Below, piece after piece: positions 17,731-25,535 of a stretch of DNA of 64,000 bases (position 1 is the first letter of the stretch; every line of letters begins with the position of its first letter). Source of the DNA: Bacteroides cellulosilyticus (GTDB lineage: Bacteria; Bacteroidota; Bacteroidia; Bacteroidales; Bacteroidaceae). The position numbers were made by a program, and so were the translations under genes. The notes under the pieces are model-generated. The model was given only the letters and a program-made list of their open reading frames with translations. It did not search any database and was not told where the DNA came from. The stretch spans positions 4,960,501 to 5,024,500 of the forward strand of contig NZ_CP081903.1 of the NCBI RefSeq assembly GCF_020091405.1, written 5' to 3'.

Positions 17731-18003
17731 TTGAATAATAAAGAATTTACTTCAGAATTGTCACGAAGATTGGGTTATACCATAAAGGATACATCCGAAT
17801 TGATTGCATCTTTGCTGTCGGATATGACGCAACAGTTGCAAGAAGGAAATGCCATTTCTGTACAAAGTTTCGGTACGTTCGAGGTAAAGAAGAAAGCGGA
17901 GCGTATCACTATCAATCCTACAACCAAATTACGCATGTTGGTTCCACCTAAATTAGTATTAACATACAGACCCAGCACGGCTCTGAAAGATAAGTTTAAG
18001 TAA
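17731..18003 (+). CDS. HU/IHF family DNA-binding protein
   Basis: 90 residues starting at a TTG codon; no ATG is available in frame near the start. The fold is HU-like: N-terminal helices (SRRLGYTIKDTSELIASLLS), then the beta-arm hinge SFGTFEVKKKAERITINPTT and a C-terminal helix ALKDKF. The normally conserved NPxT/NPQT arm tip is NPTT. Such proteins bend DNA and organise the nucleoid. The gene is 31 bp upstream of the HU-LysM gene, so the two HU domains are probably made together. Confidence 0.9.
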   Translation: MNNKEFTSELSRRLGYTIKDTSELIASLLSDMTQQLQEGNAISVQSFGTFEVKKKAERITINPTTKLRMLVPPKLVLTYRPSTALKDKFK

Positions 18004-18034
18004 TCCTCTTTTACTCAAGTAATCTTCCATAAAT

Positions 18035-19336
18035 ATGAATGAGAAGCTGAATATACAGAATTTAATAGAATTGCTCGCAGAAAAACATGGCATGGATAAG
18101 GCGGATGCCGAGAGCTTTGTGAAAGAGTTTTTTCAGTTGATTGAAGAATCGCTGGAGAATGATAAGTATGTAAAGATTAGAGGCTTGGGCACATTTAAAC
18201 TGATTGATGTAGAGAGCCGTGAGAGCGTAAATATAAATACAGGAGAACGATTTGAAATACAGGGGCATACAAAAGTTTCATTTGCTCCGGAACCTGCCTT
18301 GAAGGACTTGATAAACAAGCCTTTTTCTCACTTTGAGACTGTGGTATTGAATGATGAAACCGTGTTAGAAGATGCACCGGTGGAGGATAATTCCGAAGAG
18401 GAGGAAAAAGAAGAGGTGTTTGTGGAAGTGGTAGAAGTGCCAACTGAGGTCATTGAGGAAACTGCTGAAATTGTTAAAGAAGAATCTGTAGTAGTAGCTG
18501 AGGAACATATTCAGGTAGTTGAAGAAGTAATAGAAACTACAGAACAACCTGTTCGAGAAAAAGAAATTCAGGTTGATCAGACGGAACCCGTCATTCAGAT
18601 TGAAGAGTCAGAACAGTTTGTAGAGGCACCTGTCGTTCTATCTGGAGAAGTGAAACAGCCTGTAACGGAGGTAATTACTCCGGTGGATGAGTGTGTAGAA
18701 GAACCTCTGACAGAACAAAAGGATCAAGAAGATTTGGTGCCTACTTATGAAGTTCCTGAACCTCCATCACCTCCTGTGAATAAAGCAGATAGTTCTACGA
18801 TGAAGTTTTTCATTGGAATCGTAGTACTTGTTGTATTATTATGTGTAGGTGCTGTTACTTTTATGTATTATCCGGATTTATTTGACAGAATATCTCCACC
18901 GCCAACAGAGAAAGTTGCTGATGAAAAGGTGGAGAAGCCGGCCGCTCCGGTCGCTCTGACGGATAGTATTGTTCGGAAAGATACCGCAACTGTGGTTGCG
19001 AAGAAAGATACTGTGGCAGAAGTTGTTACTCCTAAAGTTGTTGAAGAACCGAAGCCGGTTGCAAAACAGGAGACTCCTGCTACTGCTCCTAAAAAAGAGA
19101 CAAAGAAAGCAGCTGCAACTCCTTTTGAGCCAGACTCTGTAAATTATAAGATTGTAGGTACGAAAGCTACCTATACTATCCAGGAAGGAGAAACTCTGAC
19201 AAAGGTTGCACTTCGCTTTTACGGAACTAAGGCCCTGTGGCCCTATATTGTGAAGTATAATTCGGGTGTTATAAAGAATCCCGATCATGTGCCGTATGGT
19301 ACTGTAATCAAGATACCGGAGCTCGAAAAGAAATAA
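18035..19336 (+). CDS. HU-domain protein with a membrane span and C-terminal LysM
   Basis: 433 residues with an unusual order: an HU/IHF-like domain (about 1-95; KYVKIRGLGTFKLIDVESRE, HTKVSFAPEPALKDLINKPF); a long acidic Glu/Val-rich segment (about 105-250); one membrane helix (about 257-278, FFIGIVVLVVLLCVGAVTFM); a Lys/Pro/Ala-rich segment; and a LysM domain at about 380-430 (YTIQEGETLTKVALRFYG). If the HU part is cytoplasmic, LysM lies in the periplasm, where this fold binds peptidoglycan. That would make it a tether between nucleoid and wall. This is inference from domain order; binding is not shown. A terminator follows at 19349. Confidence 0.85.
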   Translation: MNEKLNIQNLIELLAEKHGMDKADAESFVKEFFQLIEESLENDKYVKIRGLGTFKLIDVESRESVNINTGERFEIQGHTKVSFAPEPALKDLINKPFSHFETVVLNDETVLEDAPVEDNSEEEEKEEVFVEVVEVPTEVIEETAEIVKEESVVVAEEHIQVVEEVIETTEQPVREKEIQVDQTEPVIQIEESEQFVEAPVVLSGEVKQPVTEVITPVDECVEEPLTEQKDQEDLVPTYEVPEPPSPPVNKADSSTMKFFIGIVVLVVLLCVGAVTFMYYPDLFDRISPPPTEKVADEKVEKPAAPVALTDSIVRKDTATVVAKKDTVAEVVTPKVVEEPKPVAKQETPATAPKKETKKAAATPFEPDSVNYKIVGTKATYTIQEGETLTKVALRFYGTKALWPYIVKYNSGVIKNPDHVPYGTVIKIPELEKK

Positions 19337-19348
19337 AAGAAAATATTG

Positions 19349-19386
19349 CACCCCTGCAAGTTGATAATACTTCACTTGCAGGGGTG
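19349..19386 (+). terminator. Terminator after the HU-LysM gene
   Basis: CACCCCTGCAAG pairs with CTTGCAGGGGTG over a 14-nt loop, 13 bp after the stop codon. The T-run after it is weak (gatttgctattt). Confidence 0.75.
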
Positions 19387-19495
19387 ATTTGCTATTTATT
19401 CTTGTCTGCGAATTTGAAATTCTTTTCAGAAACTATTGTTAACTACTAAACTCTATGAAAGTAGTTTAATCTAATTGTTTTTTAATAAAAATTAG

Positions 19496-19526
19496 TTGGT
19501 ATGGTTAATTTATTCCTGTACTTTTG
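19496..19526 (+). promoter_or_regulatory. Promoter of the moxR-bat operon
   Basis: TTG (19496-19498), a 20-bp spacer and TACTTTTG (19519-19526) match the Bacteroides consensus. The predicted leader to moxR is about 65 nt. Confidence 0.75.
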
Positions 19527-19599
19527 GGAGCGAAAAAATAATTACCAGTAGCATACTGGAGAAATCAATGGAATTTAAACAATAAAAATAATAGTATTT

Positions 19600-20595
19600 A
19601 TGGCTGAAACAATTGATATCCGCGAACTGAACGAGCGGATTGAAAGACAAAGTTCTTTTGTTACCAATCTTACTGCTGGTATGGACCAGATCATCGTAGG
19701 ACAAAAACATCTGGTAGAGTCATTGTTAATCGGTTTGCTGTCCGATGGACACGTATTATTAGAAGGTGTGCCCGGTTTGGCAAAGACATTGGCGATTAAG
19801 ACGCTTGCCTCGCTGATCGATGCACAATACAGTCGTGTACAGTTTACTCCCGATTTGCTGCCTGCTGACGTTATCGGTACAATGGTTTACAGTCAGAAAG
19901 ACGAAACATTTCAAGTAAAGAAAGGACCTATTTTTGCCAATTTTGTTCTGGCAGATGAAATTAACCGTGCTCCGGCCAAGGTGCAGAGTGCTTTGCTGGA
20001 AGCTATGCAGGAACGCCAGGTAACTATCGGTAAGGAAACTTTTCCTCTACCCGAACCTTTCCTTGTACTTGCTACACAGAATCCTATTGAGCAGGAAGGT
20101 ACTTATCCGTTGCCTGAAGCCCAAGTGGACCGTTTCATGCTGAAAGTGGTTATTGACTATCCGAAGATGGAAGAAGAAAAACTGATTATCCGCCAGAATA
20201 TCAATGGCGATAAATTCGATGTGAAGCCTATTCTGAAAGCTCAGGAGATTATTGAAGCACGTAAAGTTGTTCGTCAGGTATATCTGGATGAGAAGATTGA
20301 ACGCTACATTGTTGATATTGTATTTGCTACCCGTTATCCGGAGAAATATGATCTGAAGGAACTGAAAGATATGATTGGTTTCGGTGGTTCTCCCCGTGCC
20401 TCTATCAATCTGGCACTGGCTGCCCGTACTTATGCTTTCATCAAACGTCGTGGTTATGTGATTCCTGAAGATGTTCGTGCTGTGGCTCATGACGTATTGC
20501 GTCATCGTATCGGATTGACTTACGAAGCAGAGGCCAGCAACCTGACTTCTGACGAGATCATCAGCAAAATACTGAATAAGGTTGAAGTACCTTAA
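19600..20595 (+). CDS. MoxR family AAA+ ATPase
   Basis: 331 residues. Walker A is GVPGLAKT, Walker B VLADEINRAPAKVQSALLEA, with sensor segment LVLATQNPIEQEGTYPLPEA. MoxR ATPases act as chaperones that load metal or remodel partners having von Willebrand A (VWA) domains. That fits the two VWA proteins BatA and BatB downstream. It is the first gene of a transcript that appears to run to 28232, with a consensus promoter at 19496-19526. Confidence 0.95.
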   Translation: MAETIDIRELNERIERQSSFVTNLTAGMDQIIVGQKHLVESLLIGLLSDGHVLLEGVPGLAKTLAIKTLASLIDAQYSRVQFTPDLLPADVIGTMVYSQKDETFQVKKGPIFANFVLADEINRAPAKVQSALLEAMQERQVTIGKETFPLPEPFLVLATQNPIEQEGTYPLPEAQVDRFMLKVVIDYPKMEEEKLIIRQNINGDKFDVKPILKAQEIIEARKVVRQVYLDEKIERYIVDIVFATRYPEKYDLKELKDMIGFGGSPRASINLALAARTYAFIKRRGYVIPEDVRAVAHDVLRHRIGLTYEAEASNLTSDEIISKILNKVEVP

Positions 20596-20611
20596 TTAAG
20601 TAAGCATTTTT

Positions 20612-20693
20612 AAAAAGGTCTCCCGAGACCTGTTAATAAATGATGTGAACGTTTTTAAAGAATCTTGCCAACGTTTTTAAAAAACGTTGCCGG
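20612..20693 (+). repeat. Two hairpins between moxR and the DUF58 gene
   Basis: AGGTCT-CCCG-AGACCT forms one perfect short stem (20617-20632). Then aacgtttttaaag occurs twice, and the second copy continues into caacgttttt/aaaaaacgttg, another stem. They lie in the 129-bp gap inside the operon. They could process the transcript or attenuate it after moxR. No terminator T-run follows. Confidence 0.5.
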
Positions 20694-20724
20694 TATTTAT
20701 TAACGGAATTATTTAACGATATAG

Positions 20725-21594
20725 ATGGAAACAAGTGAACTGTTAAAAAAAGTCCGTCAGATTGAAATCAAGACGCGCGGATTATCCAACAATATCTTTG
20801 CCGGTCAGTATCATTCGGCCTTCAAGGGTAGGGGTATGGCATTTTCCGAGGTGCGCGAATATCAGTTTGGCGATGACATACGCGACATTGACTGGAACGT
20901 GACCGCTCGCTTCAATAAGCCTTACGTGAAGGTGTTCGAAGAAGAGCGCGAGCTGACCGTTATGTTGCTGGTGGATGTTTCCGGTAGTTTGGAATTCGGT
21001 ACGGTGAAGCAGATGAAAAAGGATATGGTGACGGAAATAGCTGCAACATTGGCTTTTTCGGCTATACAAAACAACGATAAAATCGGGGTTATCTTTTTCT
21101 CTGACCGGATAGAGAAATTCATTCCGCCTAAGAAAGGGCGTAAGCATATCTTATATATTATTCGCGAACTGATTGACTTTAAAGCGGAGAGTCGGAGGAC
21201 TGATATCCGGCTGGGACTAGAATATCTGACAAACGTAATGAAGCGTCGTTGTACAGCCTTCCTGTTATCCGATTTCATTGATCAGGGGAACTTTAAGAAT
21301 GCAATGACTATCGCCAACCGGAAACATGATATGGTGGCTATCCAGGTGTATGACCGCAGGGTAGAGGAACTGCCGGCTATCGGTTTGATGAAGATAAAGG
21401 ATGCTGAGACCGGACATGAGCAGTGGATTGATACTTCGTCGCGTGCTGTTCGTCGTGCTCATCACGACTGGTGGGTGAATAAACAGGTGGAACTGAACGA
21501 AACATTCACTAAAAGTAATGTCGATAATGTGTCGGTACGCACCGATCAGGACTATGTCAAAGCATTGATGAATTTGTTTGCGAAACGAAATTAA
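20725..21594 (+). CDS. DUF58 domain protein (bat operon)
   Basis: 289 residues. The DUF58 signature REYQFGDDIRDIDWNVTARF and the VWA-like MIDAS strand MLLVDVSGSLEFG are clear. DUF58 proteins accompany MoxR ATPases in most bacteria and are presumed substrates or partners. There is no membrane helix or signal peptide, so it is likely cytoplasmic. It follows moxR and is followed 8 bp later by a membrane protein gene. Confidence 0.92.
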   Translation: METSELLKKVRQIEIKTRGLSNNIFAGQYHSAFKGRGMAFSEVREYQFGDDIRDIDWNVTARFNKPYVKVFEEERELTVMLLVDVSGSLEFGTVKQMKKDMVTEIAATLAFSAIQNNDKIGVIFFSDRIEKFIPPKKGRKHILYIIRELIDFKAESRRTDIRLGLEYLTNVMKRRCTAFLLSDFIDQGNFKNAMTIANRKHDMVAIQVYDRRVEELPAIGLMKIKDAETGHEQWIDTSSRAVRRAHHDWWVNKQVELNETFTKSNVDNVSVRTDQDYVKALMNLFAKRN

Positions 21595-21602
21595 TCGGAA
21601 AA

Positions 21603-22682
21603 ATGAAAAGATATCTATTTCTGATAACCCTATTGGGGATGTTGACTGGCAAGGCAGTGGCTCAGTCGGTAACAGTGGATGCTACCATTGACTCTCTGCA
21701 AATTTATATCGGTGACCAGGCGAAGATTAAACTTCAGGTAGCCTTAGATGCCGATAAGCGGGCTATTTTCCCTGTTTATATGGATACACTGGTAAGTGGT
21801 GTGGAGATTATAGATGTTGCAAAGCCGGATACGCAGTATATAAATGATGATAAGCGAATGTTGATTACGCAGGAGTATACTGTTACATCATTCGACTCGG
21901 CATTGTACTATCTGCCACCGATGGAAGTATTGGTGGATAATAAGGCATATCGTTCGAAGGCATTGGCACTGAAGGTATATTCGATGAATGTGCCATTGGA
22001 TCCTGAGAATCCGGAACAGTTTTTTGGTCCGAAGACAGTAATGCAACCTCCTTTTGTGTGGGAAGACTGGTATGGGATTATCACCTGTGGCATATTGCTT
22101 ATTCCGATTGCATTATTACTTATCTATCTGATCATGCGTATCTGTGACAATAAACCTATCATCCGTAAGGTAAAGGTTGAACCGAAGTTACCTCCGCATC
22201 AACAGGCTATGAAAGAGATAGAGCGCATAAAGGGTGAGAAAGTATGGCAAAAGGGACAACCAAAGGAATATTATACCGAATTGACAGAGACTTTGCGTAC
22301 GTATATTAAAGAGCGCTTTGGTTTCAATGCTTTGGAAATGACCTCTTCGGAGATTATAGAAAGAATGCTCGAAATGCAAGATAAAGAAGCTATTGCAGAT
22401 TTACGCTCTCTTTTTGAGACTGCCGATTTGGTGAAGTTCGCTAAACATAATCCGTTGATGAACGAAAATGATGCGAATCTGATCAATGCCATCGAATTTA
22501 TCAATGAAACCAAGGAGAAGGAAGTGGAGAATGCAAAACCGCAACCCACTGAAATTACCATCATTGAGAAACGTTCATTGCGTACTAAAATATTGTTGGG
22601 CATAGGCATCGTAATATTGTCGGTTGCCTTGATTGGTTCGTTCGTTTATATTGGAATGCAGTTATACAATTATTTTGCATGA
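21603..22682 (+). CDS. Bat operon membrane protein with periplasmic N-terminal domain
   Basis: 359 residues. A signal peptide (MKRYLFLITLLGMLTGKAVA) precedes a beta-rich domain of about 130 residues, a membrane helix (about 160-180, IITCGILLIPIALLLIYLIM), a cytoplasmic helical region with ELTETLRTYIKERFGFNALE, and a last helix at about 325-355. The middle segment resembles the DUF4381-like proteins encoded between DUF58 and VWA genes in other moxR clusters. No enzymatic motif is seen. A role in assembling the Bat complex in the inner membrane is inferred from position. Confidence 0.75.
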   Translation: MKRYLFLITLLGMLTGKAVAQSVTVDATIDSLQIYIGDQAKIKLQVALDADKRAIFPVYMDTLVSGVEIIDVAKPDTQYINDDKRMLITQEYTVTSFDSALYYLPPMEVLVDNKAYRSKALALKVYSMNVPLDPENPEQFFGPKTVMQPPFVWEDWYGIITCGILLIPIALLLIYLIMRICDNKPIIRKVKVEPKLPPHQQAMKEIERIKGEKVWQKGQPKEYYTELTETLRTYIKERFGFNALEMTSSEIIERMLEMQDKEAIADLRSLFETADLVKFAKHNPLMNENDANLINAIEFINETKEKEVENAKPQPTEITIIEKRSLRTKILLGIGIVILSVALIGSFVYIGMQLYNYFA

Positions 22683-22740
22683 TAGCAGAATTTAAGGGTA
22701 ACTCCAATCTTAAATTGTAAATTGTTAAATAGTAAATACA

Positions 22741-23724
22741 ATGGTTTTTGCCAATATTGAATATTTGTTTTTGCTGCTGTTGCTTATACCTTATATAGTA
22801 TGGTATATCATGAAGCGGAGGAATAATGAAGCTACACTTCAGATTTCGGATGCTCGTGTATATGCTCATACGCCGAAGAGTTATAAGAACTATTTGTTGC
22901 ATGTGCCTTTTATGTTGCGGATTATTGCCTTGGCATTGATTATCGTAGTGTTGGCGCGTCCTCAAACTACTAATAGCTGGCAAAACAGTGAAATTGAAGG
23001 TATAGATATTATGATGGCCATCGACGTATCTACCAGTATGCTGGCAGAGGACTTGAAACCGAATCGTCTGGAAGCTGCTAAAGATGTGGCTGCGGAGTTT
23101 ATCAATGGTCGGCCCAATGATAATATCGGTATAACTTTATTTGCCGGTGAAAGTTTTACGCAATGTCCGTTGACGGTGGATCATGCAGTGCTTTTGAATC
23201 TGTTTCAAGGCATTAAGTGTGGTATTATTGAAGATGGAACAGCAGTCGGTATGGGTATTGCTAATGCAGTTACTCGCTTGAAAGATAGTAAAGCGAAGTC
23301 TAAAGTAATCATTCTATTGACGGATGGTACAAATAATAAAGGAGATATATCTCCGCTGACTGCGGCAGAAATAGCTAAGAGTTTTGGTATCCGGGTTTAT
23401 ACAATTGGTGTAGGTACAAACGGAATGGCTCCGTATCCTTATCCGGTGGGTAACACTGTGCAGTATGTCAATATGCCAGTGGAGATTGATGAAAAGACAC
23501 TGACGCAGATTGCGGCTACCACAGAAGGTAATTATTTCCGTGCCACCAGTAATTCTAAGCTGAAAGAGGTATATGAAGAGATCGATAAGTTGGAGAAAAC
23601 CAAGTTGAATGTGAAGGAATACAGCAAGCGCCAGGAAGAATACCGTTGGTTTGCTTTGGCGGCGTTCTTGTGCGTGTTACTTGAAGTATTGCTTCGTAAT
23701 TCTATCTTGAAGAAGATACCTTAA
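22741..23724 (+). CDS. batA: BatA: VWA-domain inner-membrane protein
   Basis: 327 residues. Two N-terminal helices (EYLFLLLLLIPYIVWYIM and a second near residue 60) and a C-terminal helix flank a von Willebrand A domain with the metal-binding MIDAS motif DVSTSM and LLTDGTNNKGD. Family knowledge: the bat genes were named for aerotolerance in Bacteroides fragilis, but their biochemical role is unresolved. The leader carries attgtaaattgttaaat, resembling those before batB and the glycosyltransferase at 3994. Confidence 0.93.
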   Translation: MVFANIEYLFLLLLLIPYIVWYIMKRRNNEATLQISDARVYAHTPKSYKNYLLHVPFMLRIIALALIIVVLARPQTTNSWQNSEIEGIDIMMAIDVSTSMLAEDLKPNRLEAAKDVAAEFINGRPNDNIGITLFAGESFTQCPLTVDHAVLLNLFQGIKCGIIEDGTAVGMGIANAVTRLKDSKAKSKVIILLTDGTNNKGDISPLTAAEIAKSFGIRVYTIGVGTNGMAPYPYPVGNTVQYVNMPVEIDEKTLTQIAATTEGNYFRATSNSKLKEVYEEIDKLEKTKLNVKEYSKRQEEYRWFALAAFLCVLLEVLLRNSILKKIP

Positions 23725-23766
23725 AACAATGCATTAATTGTAAATTACTAAATTGTACATAGAAAG

Positions 23767-24813
23767 ATGTTTCGATTTGAAGAACCTACATATTTATACC
23801 TGTTGCTCCTGTTGCCTTTCTTGGTGGCTTTCTACCTGTACTCCAATTATCGGAGACGGAAAGCGATCCGCAAGTTTGGCGATCCGGTGCTAATGGCACA
23901 GTTGATGCCGGATGTATCTAAATATCGTCCGGATGTGAAGTTTTGGCTGGTGTTTGCTGCAATCGGACTGTTTGCCGTATTGCTGGCACGTCCGCAGTTT
24001 GGCTCTAAGCTGGAGACTGTGAAACGTCAGGGGGTAGAGGTAATGATTGCTTTGGATATTTCTAACTCTATGTTGGCACAAGATGTACAACCCAGTCGTC
24101 TAGAGAAAGCCAAGAGATTGGTAGCACAGTTGGTTGACAAAATGGAGAATGATAAGGTAGGTATGATTGTGTTTGCCGGTGATGCCTTTACACAGTTGCC
24201 TATTACAAGCGATTATATTTCTGCCAAGATGTTTTTGGAATCTATTAATCCGTCGTTGATATCCAAGCAGGGTACGGCTATCGGTGCAGCTATTAATCTG
24301 GCTACCCGCAGTTTTACACCCCAGGAAGGAGTAGGGCGTGCCGTCATCGTTATTACTGACGGTGAAAACCATGAAGGCGGAGCTGTGGAGGCTGCCAAGG
24401 CTGCTGCAGAAAAAGGTATTCAAGTCAGTGTTCTGGGGGTGGGTATGCCTGATGGTGCACCTATTCCCGTAGAAGGAACCAATGACTTCCGCCGTGACCG
24501 TGACGGAAATGTGGTTGTAACCCGCTTGAATGAGCAGATGTGTCAGGAAATAGCTCAGGCAGGAGATGGGATTTATGTGCGTGTAGACAATTCAAATGCT
24601 GCGCAAAAGGCAATTGCTCAAGAGATTAATAAAATGGCGAAAGCGGATGTGGAAACACAGGTTTATACAGAGTTCAACGAACAATTCCAGGCTGTTGCAT
24701 GGATTATATTGTTACTGTTGTTGGCTGAAATGCTGATTTTGGAACGTAAAAACCCGTTATTCCGTAATATCCATCTGTTTAAAAAGGAAGAAAGGTATGA
24801 TGATGAGAAATAG
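23767..24813 (+). CDS. batB: BatB: VWA-domain inner-membrane protein
   Basis: 348 residues with the same plan as BatA: two N-terminal helices (YLYLLLLLPFLVAFYLYS), MIDAS motif DISNSM, the segment VIVITDGENHEGGAVEAAKA, and a C-terminal helix AVAWIILLLLLAEMLILE. BatA and BatB probably arose by duplication and face the periplasm or cytoplasm together. Its end overlaps the start of batC by 17 bp. Confidence 0.93.
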   Translation: MFRFEEPTYLYLLLLLPFLVAFYLYSNYRRRKAIRKFGDPVLMAQLMPDVSKYRPDVKFWLVFAAIGLFAVLLARPQFGSKLETVKRQGVEVMIALDISNSMLAQDVQPSRLEKAKRLVAQLVDKMENDKVGMIVFAGDAFTQLPITSDYISAKMFLESINPSLISKQGTAIGAAINLATRSFTPQEGVGRAVIVITDGENHEGGAVEAAKAAAEKGIQVSVLGVGMPDGAPIPVEGTNDFRRDRDGNVVVTRLNEQMCQEIAQAGDGIYVRVDNSNAAQKAIAQEINKMAKADVETQVYTEFNEQFQAVAWIILLLLLAEMLILERKNPLFRNIHLFKKEERYDDEK

Positions 24814-25513
24814 AACTATCGGAATTATCTTGCTGCTACTGACGGCTATTTCAGTTTCTGCACAGAAAGCGGAACGCGACTATATTCGTAAGGGAAACCG
24901 TGCTTATAAAGATAGTACGTATGTAAATGCTGAAGTGAATTATCGGAAAGCTATTGATGTGAATCCGAAGTCAGCGATATCCATGTATAATCTGGGTAAT
25001 ACGCTTATGCAACAGAATAAGTTGCAGGAGGCTATGGAACAGTTTGTTGCTGCCACTAAAATGGAGAAAGATAAGGGTAATCTTGCTCAAATCTATCATA
25101 ATATGGGAGTAATATTCCACTCCGGTAAGGATTATGCCAAAGCTGTGGAAGCATACAAAGAGTCGCTACGTAATAATCCGAAAGATAACGAGACGCGTTA
25201 TAACTTGGCTTTGGCTCAGAAAATGCTGAAAGATCAGGAACAGAATCAGCAGAATCAAGATCAAAACCAAGATCAGAATCAGGACAAAAAGGAGCAGGAA
25301 AAAGAACAAGATAAAGACAAACAAGACCAAAATCAACAAGATCAGCAGAATCAGGATCAACAGCAGCAACCTCCTCAGCCACAAGAAAATCAGATGTCAA
25401 AGGAAAATGCTGAACAACTTTTGAAGTCGGTGATGCAGGATGAGAAAGATGTACAGGATAAGGTGAAGAAACAGCAAGTTATCCAGGGTGGTCGTTTGGA
25501 AAAAGATTGGTAA
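24797..25513 (+). CDS. batC: BatC: TPR protein with Gln/Asp/Lys-rich tail
   Basis: 238 residues. A signal peptide (residues about 4-23) leads into two to three tetratricopeptide repeats (about 25-150, AKAVEAYKESLRNNPKDNET). The stretch from about 152 to 205 is almost entirely Gln, Asn, Asp, Lys and Glu, from tandem cag/gat-rich codons. Three ATG codons stand in a row at 24797; the exact start is uncertain by two residues. It is likely a periplasmic scaffold for the Bat proteins. Its start lies inside batB. Confidence 0.9.
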   Translation: MMMRNRTIGIILLLLTAISVSAQKAERDYIRKGNRAYKDSTYVNAEVNYRKAIDVNPKSAISMYNLGNTLMQQNKLQEAMEQFVAATKMEKDKGNLAQIYHNMGVIFHSGKDYAKAVEAYKESLRNNPKDNETRYNLALAQKMLKDQEQNQQNQDQNQDQNQDKKEQEKEQDKDKQDQNQQDQQNQDQQQQPPQPQENQMSKENAEQLLKSVMQDEKDVQDKVKKQQVIQGGRLEKDW

Positions 25514-25535
25514 ATAATAAAAGATACGATAATAT

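Noticed and set aside
25166..25384. Hydrophobic 72-codon ORF opposite batC
   Set aside because: It is the antisense shadow of the Gln/Asp/Lys-rich repeat; Leu/Ile/Val codons are the complement of cag/gat/aag.
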